Of a stretch of 16,719 nt of DNA, positions 14,577 through 16,719 are shown in pieces; within the stretch, counting starts at the first letter, position 1, and every line of letters starts with the position of its first letter. A program made the translations under genes and the position numbers. This DNA is from Planctomycetia bacterium (GTDB lineage Bacteria; Planctomycetota; UBA1135; GCA-002686595). A model generated the notes under the pieces. That model saw only the letters and a program-made list of their open reading frames with translations. It ran no database searches and was not told where the DNA came from. Location of the stretch: contig SXKQ01000225.1 in NCBI GenBank assembly GCA_005778045.1, positions 1 to 16,719 of the forward strand, given 5' to 3'.

Positions 14577-16391
14577 ATGCGTTCCATCTTCTTCCTCGCC
14601 GTCCTGAGTGCCTCGTTCCTTGCGTTTGGGACAAGCGAAGCCACTGCCCAGACCATCGCACCCTGCACGACCGGCGGCGCAGGCGGCGTCGTCCCGACCT
14701 CGGGCACGGGCGGCGGCGGCGCCTATCCCGGCGCCCTCCCTCCGTTCGCGTTCACCTCGACGCTCAACGTGAGCTCGATTCCCGCCGGCGCGACCTGCGT
14801 CACGGAGATCAAGCTCAACAGCATGTCGCACACTTGGGCCGGCGACATCCATTTCGTGCTCACCACTCCGTCGGGCACGCGCATCAACCTGCTCAATCAG
14901 GTCGGTGATTCCTGCGACTTCCTCGGCGATTACGGCATCACGAGCTTCGAGCTCTACCAAGCGCCGGGCGCGTGCACCAACAACGCGCTGCCGCCGGGCC
15001 AGATCTCGCAGGTCTACGGCACATGGCCTTCGGGGACCAACAGCATCGACAACACCCCGCTGTCGCAGGTCGCGCCGGCGACGGGCGACTGGACGCTCAC
15101 GATCTACGACTGGTTCACGCAGGACGCGGGCGGCCTCTCGTCGTGGGACATCTGCTTCGGCACGCCTCCGCCGGTTCCGGCGCCGACGTACCGCCCAACG
15201 CTGGTCTCGCCGGCCAACAACCAGTCCCTCTATGGGCCTCAGATCACGCTGACGTGGAACGCCGTTCCTGGCGTCACCGGCTACGACGTGGACGTCGACG
15301 GCTTCGTGTTCCCGGTTCCGACGGGCACGAGCTTCCTCTACAACTCGACCGTCGGCACGCACACTTGGTCGGTGCGCGCGAAGAACGCAGCCGGTGTCGG
15401 CCCGTTCTCGCTGCCGTTCAGCTTCAACGACATCGGCGCCCCGCCGGCCACCTGCAACGGCCCGCGCCTGCCGACGCTCTTCACGGGTACGGGTGGTCTC
15501 GTCACGAACAACCAAATGTTCGTCGATCTCAACGTCCTGAAGCCGGGCGGCATCACGGTCGGTCAGCTGCAGACGCACTGCTCGGCGGTGTTCGGAGCGC
15601 CCTTCGGCTTGCTGATCTACACTCGCACCGGCAGCTTCGTCGGCTTCGAGACCAACGCCGGTGCGTGGACTCTGCGCGCCACGGGCGCTGGCTTCGCCGC
15701 GGGCGCCAACCAGCCGTCGCTCGTCGAGTTCCCCGACTTCAATCTGCCCCAGGGCGTGAGCGGCATGGCCCTCGTCATGACCGGCGGCGCAGGTCACAAG
15801 TACTCGGGCTTCGGGTCCACGCAGTCCTACCCGAGCCCGAATCTCGTGATCAGCGGCGGCAAGACCCTCAACGTCCCGTTCAGCGGGATTCCCAACAACA
15901 ACAAGGTTTGGAACGGCGCGATCATCTACGACTGCTTCTACGCGCCGCCGCCGGTGACCTACTGCACCGCCGGAACGTCGACGAACGGCTGCGTGCCCTC
16001 GATCGCCGCCGCCAACCAGCCTCGCGTCAGCCTGACGGGTACGGCTATCGTGAGCGTCAGCAACGTCGAAGGCCAGAAGCAGGGCCTGCTCTTCTACGGC
16101 ATCAACAACACGGGTTTCGTGCTCACTCCGTGGAGCGCGACCAGCCCGAGCTACCTGTGCGTGCGCGCGCCCACCCAGCGCCTCCCCGCCCAGAGCTCAG
16201 GTGGCTCGGTCGGCTTCTGCAACGGCGGTCTATCGGCGGACTTCCACGCCTTCTTCGCCGCCAATCCGACCGCGCTCGGTTCGCCGCTGACGGCGGGTCA
16301 GAAGGTGTATGCGCAGGCGTGGTACCGCGACCCGCCGGCCCCGAAGACCACCAACCTGTCGAACGGAATCGAACTCACCGTCGGTCCGTGA
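14577..16391 (+). CDS. Secreted P-domain protein with one FN3-like repeat
   Basis: This 604-residue product is a paralogue of the protein encoded just upstream. It has a signal peptide (MRSIFFLAVLSASFLAFGTSEATA|QT), a P-domain at about 57-195 (TEIKLNSMSHTWAGDIHFVLTTPSG, DWTLTIYDWFTQDAGGLSSWDICFG), a single FN3-like repeat at about 203-286 (LTWNAVPGVTGYDVDVDG ... GTHTWSVRAKNAAGVGPF), a beta-sandwich domain at about 292-452 (FGLLIYTRTGSFVG, AWTLRATGAG, KVWNGAIIYDC) and the C-terminal module at about 461-604 (YCTAGTSTNGCVPSI, EGQKQGLLFYGINNTGF, AWYRDPPAPKTTNLSN). It differs from its neighbour mainly by lacking one FN3-like unit of roughly 85 residues. No enzyme motif is seen; a surface or extracellular-matrix role is inferred. 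The start is supported by AGGAG nine bases upstream. A highly structured 3' region follows. Confidence 0.9.
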   Translation: MRSIFFLAVLSASFLAFGTSEATAQTIAPCTTGGAGGVVPTSGTGGGGAYPGALPPFAFTSTLNVSSIPAGATCVTEIKLNSMSHTWAGDIHFVLTTPSGTRINLLNQVGDSCDFLGDYGITSFELYQAPGACTNNALPPGQISQVYGTWPSGTNSIDNTPLSQVAPATGDWTLTIYDWFTQDAGGLSSWDICFGTPPPVPAPTYRPTLVSPANNQSLYGPQITLTWNAVPGVTGYDVDVDGFVFPVPTGTSFLYNSTVGTHTWSVRAKNAAGVGPFSLPFSFNDIGAPPATCNGPRLPTLFTGTGGLVTNNQMFVDLNVLKPGGITVGQLQTHCSAVFGAPFGLLIYTRTGSFVGFETNAGAWTLRATGAGFAAGANQPSLVEFPDFNLPQGVSGMALVMTGGAGHKYSGFGSTQSYPSPNLVISGGKTLNVPFSGIPNNNKVWNGAIIYDCFYAPPPVTYCTAGTSTNGCVPSIAAANQPRVSLTGTAIVSVSNVEGQKQGLLFYGINNTGFVLTPWSATSPSYLCVRAPTQRLPAQSSGGSVGFCNGGLSADFHAFFAANPTALGSPLTAGQKVYAQAWYRDPPAPKTTNLSNGIELTVGP

Positions 16392-16428
16392 GCTAGAGGC
16401 CAGTCGCACTACCACCTTCAGCCAGCGC

Positions 16429-16443
16429 ACTGCCTGCGGCAGT
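16429..16443 (+). other. Small hairpin in the 3' region
   Basis: A perfect 6-bp stem (actgcc / ggcagt) with a 3-base loop, 37 bases after the stop of the second P-domain gene. It is the first of the series of hairpins described next. Confidence 0.35.
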
Positions 16444-16464
16444 ACTCGGAGGGGATGGGCGGTA

Positions 16465-16563
16465 AGCCCGGTTCGACGCTTGCGTCAGCAAGCGTCGACG
16501 CATGGACGCCTTGGCGTCCATGCGAAGAACCCGTGAGCAGGCTCAGCCTGCGAAGGCCGGGCT
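16465..16563 (+). ncRNA. Cloverleaf-like structured RNA region, function unknown
   Basis: Three perfect hairpins sit inside a 7-bp closing stem (agcccgg 16465-16471 with ccgggct 16557-16563). Hairpin 1 (16473-16498) has 11 bp and loop gtca. Hairpin 2 (16499-16524) has 11 bp and loop cttg and abuts hairpin 1 with no spacer, so the two could stack. Hairpin 3 (16537-16551) has 6 bp and loop tca. Unpaired joins are purine-rich (gaagaa, gaagg). The last three bases of the closing stem are also needed by the following terminator, so the two folds exclude each other. It could be an independent small RNA, the structured 3' UTR of the P-domain gene, or a REP-like repeat cluster. It is not tRNA: the hairpin lengths and loops do not fit. 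Confidence 0.45.
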
Positions 16564-16597
16564 CGGGGGACGCAGGTGCGTCCCCCGAGCGTTTTGT
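16561..16597 (+). terminator. Very strong intrinsic terminator
   Basis: A perfect 14-bp stem (gctcgggggacgca with tgcgtcccccgagc) around a 2-base gap, more realistically 13 bp with a small loop, is followed by gttttgt. It ends the transcript of the second P-domain gene or of the structured RNA just before it. Confidence 0.75.
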
Positions 16598-16719
16598 GGG
16601 ACGAGTCGCGGCGCGGGCGCGGGCGAAGCGGGACGGCGAGCACCGCGCGCGGCGAGTACACCTCGTGGGCGCAGGCGCTGCAGCGCTTCTGGCAGGCGGC
16701 CGGCATCAAGGTGGTGCTA
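16598..16719. other. Window-edge stretch with a coding-like signal, unassigned
   Basis: From about 16630 to the edge, G/C falls at nearly every third base in one register. On the + strand this gives ARGEYTSWAQALQRFWQAAG and onward, an amphipathic, protein-like sequence with no good start codon between it and the terminator. The minus strand in the matching register gives a frame with MPAACQKRCSACAHEVYSP that would run on into the hairpins, which is less likely. It may be the edge of a gene continuing beyond the window or a gene fragment. Confidence 0.3.

Noticed and set aside
16465..16563. tRNA or attC-type integron site
   Set aside because: The cloverleaf-like fold lacks a 7-base anticodon loop, TpsiC sequence and CCA-compatible acceptor; no integrase or cassette genes are nearby.

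Overview
The window is very GC-rich, with strong G/C preference at third codon positions, and reads as bacterial chromosome. Two large secreted proteins at the right end share a modular plan and a C-terminal module (YCTAGTSTNGC ... EGQKQGLxFYGINN ... SWYRDPPxxKTTNLSN) that I recall from many extracellular proteins of deep-branching Planctomycetota. With GatCAB, GTG/TTG starts and many secreted proteins of unknown function, I infer a planctomycete or close relative. This rests on memory of protein style, not on a search. I see no rRNA, tRNA, CRISPR array, insertion sequence or phage gene.

Left part (1-4440). The window opens inside tgt (queuine tRNA-ribosyltransferase, + strand). It meets, tail to tail, a two-gene minus-strand unit: a secreted protein with two SH3-like domains, then a tiny four-cysteine protein too short for routine ORF calling. 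Divergent from the SH3 gene is a PLP-dependent class I/II aminotransferase. Directly behind it lies a decayed panD (aspartate 1-decarboxylase): both halves are recognisable but in different frames, and the piece with the pyruvoyl-forming serine is missing. The 260 bases after it are unassigned, with one coding-like stretch.

Middle (4441-7253, minus strand). A three-TM membrane protein is followed by a clear intrinsic terminator, then comF (phosphoribosyltransferase) and larC (nickel-pincer cofactor synthesis) as a close pair.

Gat operon (7349-10840, + strand). gatC, gatA, gatB and a small two-TM protein are joined by four-base start/stop overlaps that use TTG, GTG and ATG in turn. Together GatCAB converts mischarged Glu-tRNA(Gln) and/or Asp-tRNA(Asn) to the correct amide forms. 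The small membrane protein is a translationally coupled passenger of unknown role.

Secreted-protein region (10844-16719). A minus-strand secreted acidic protein ends three bases from the Gat operon. Divergent from it are two tandem paralogues of about 690 and 604 residues: signal peptide, P-domain, one or two FN3-like repeats, a beta-sandwich domain and the shared C-terminal module. They look like a tandem duplication that later differed by one FN3-like repeat. The first ends in a UUCG-loop terminator. The second is followed by an unusually structured 3' region: several perfect hairpins, a long-range closing stem and a very strong terminator that competes with that stem. The last ~90 bases look coding but cannot be assigned.
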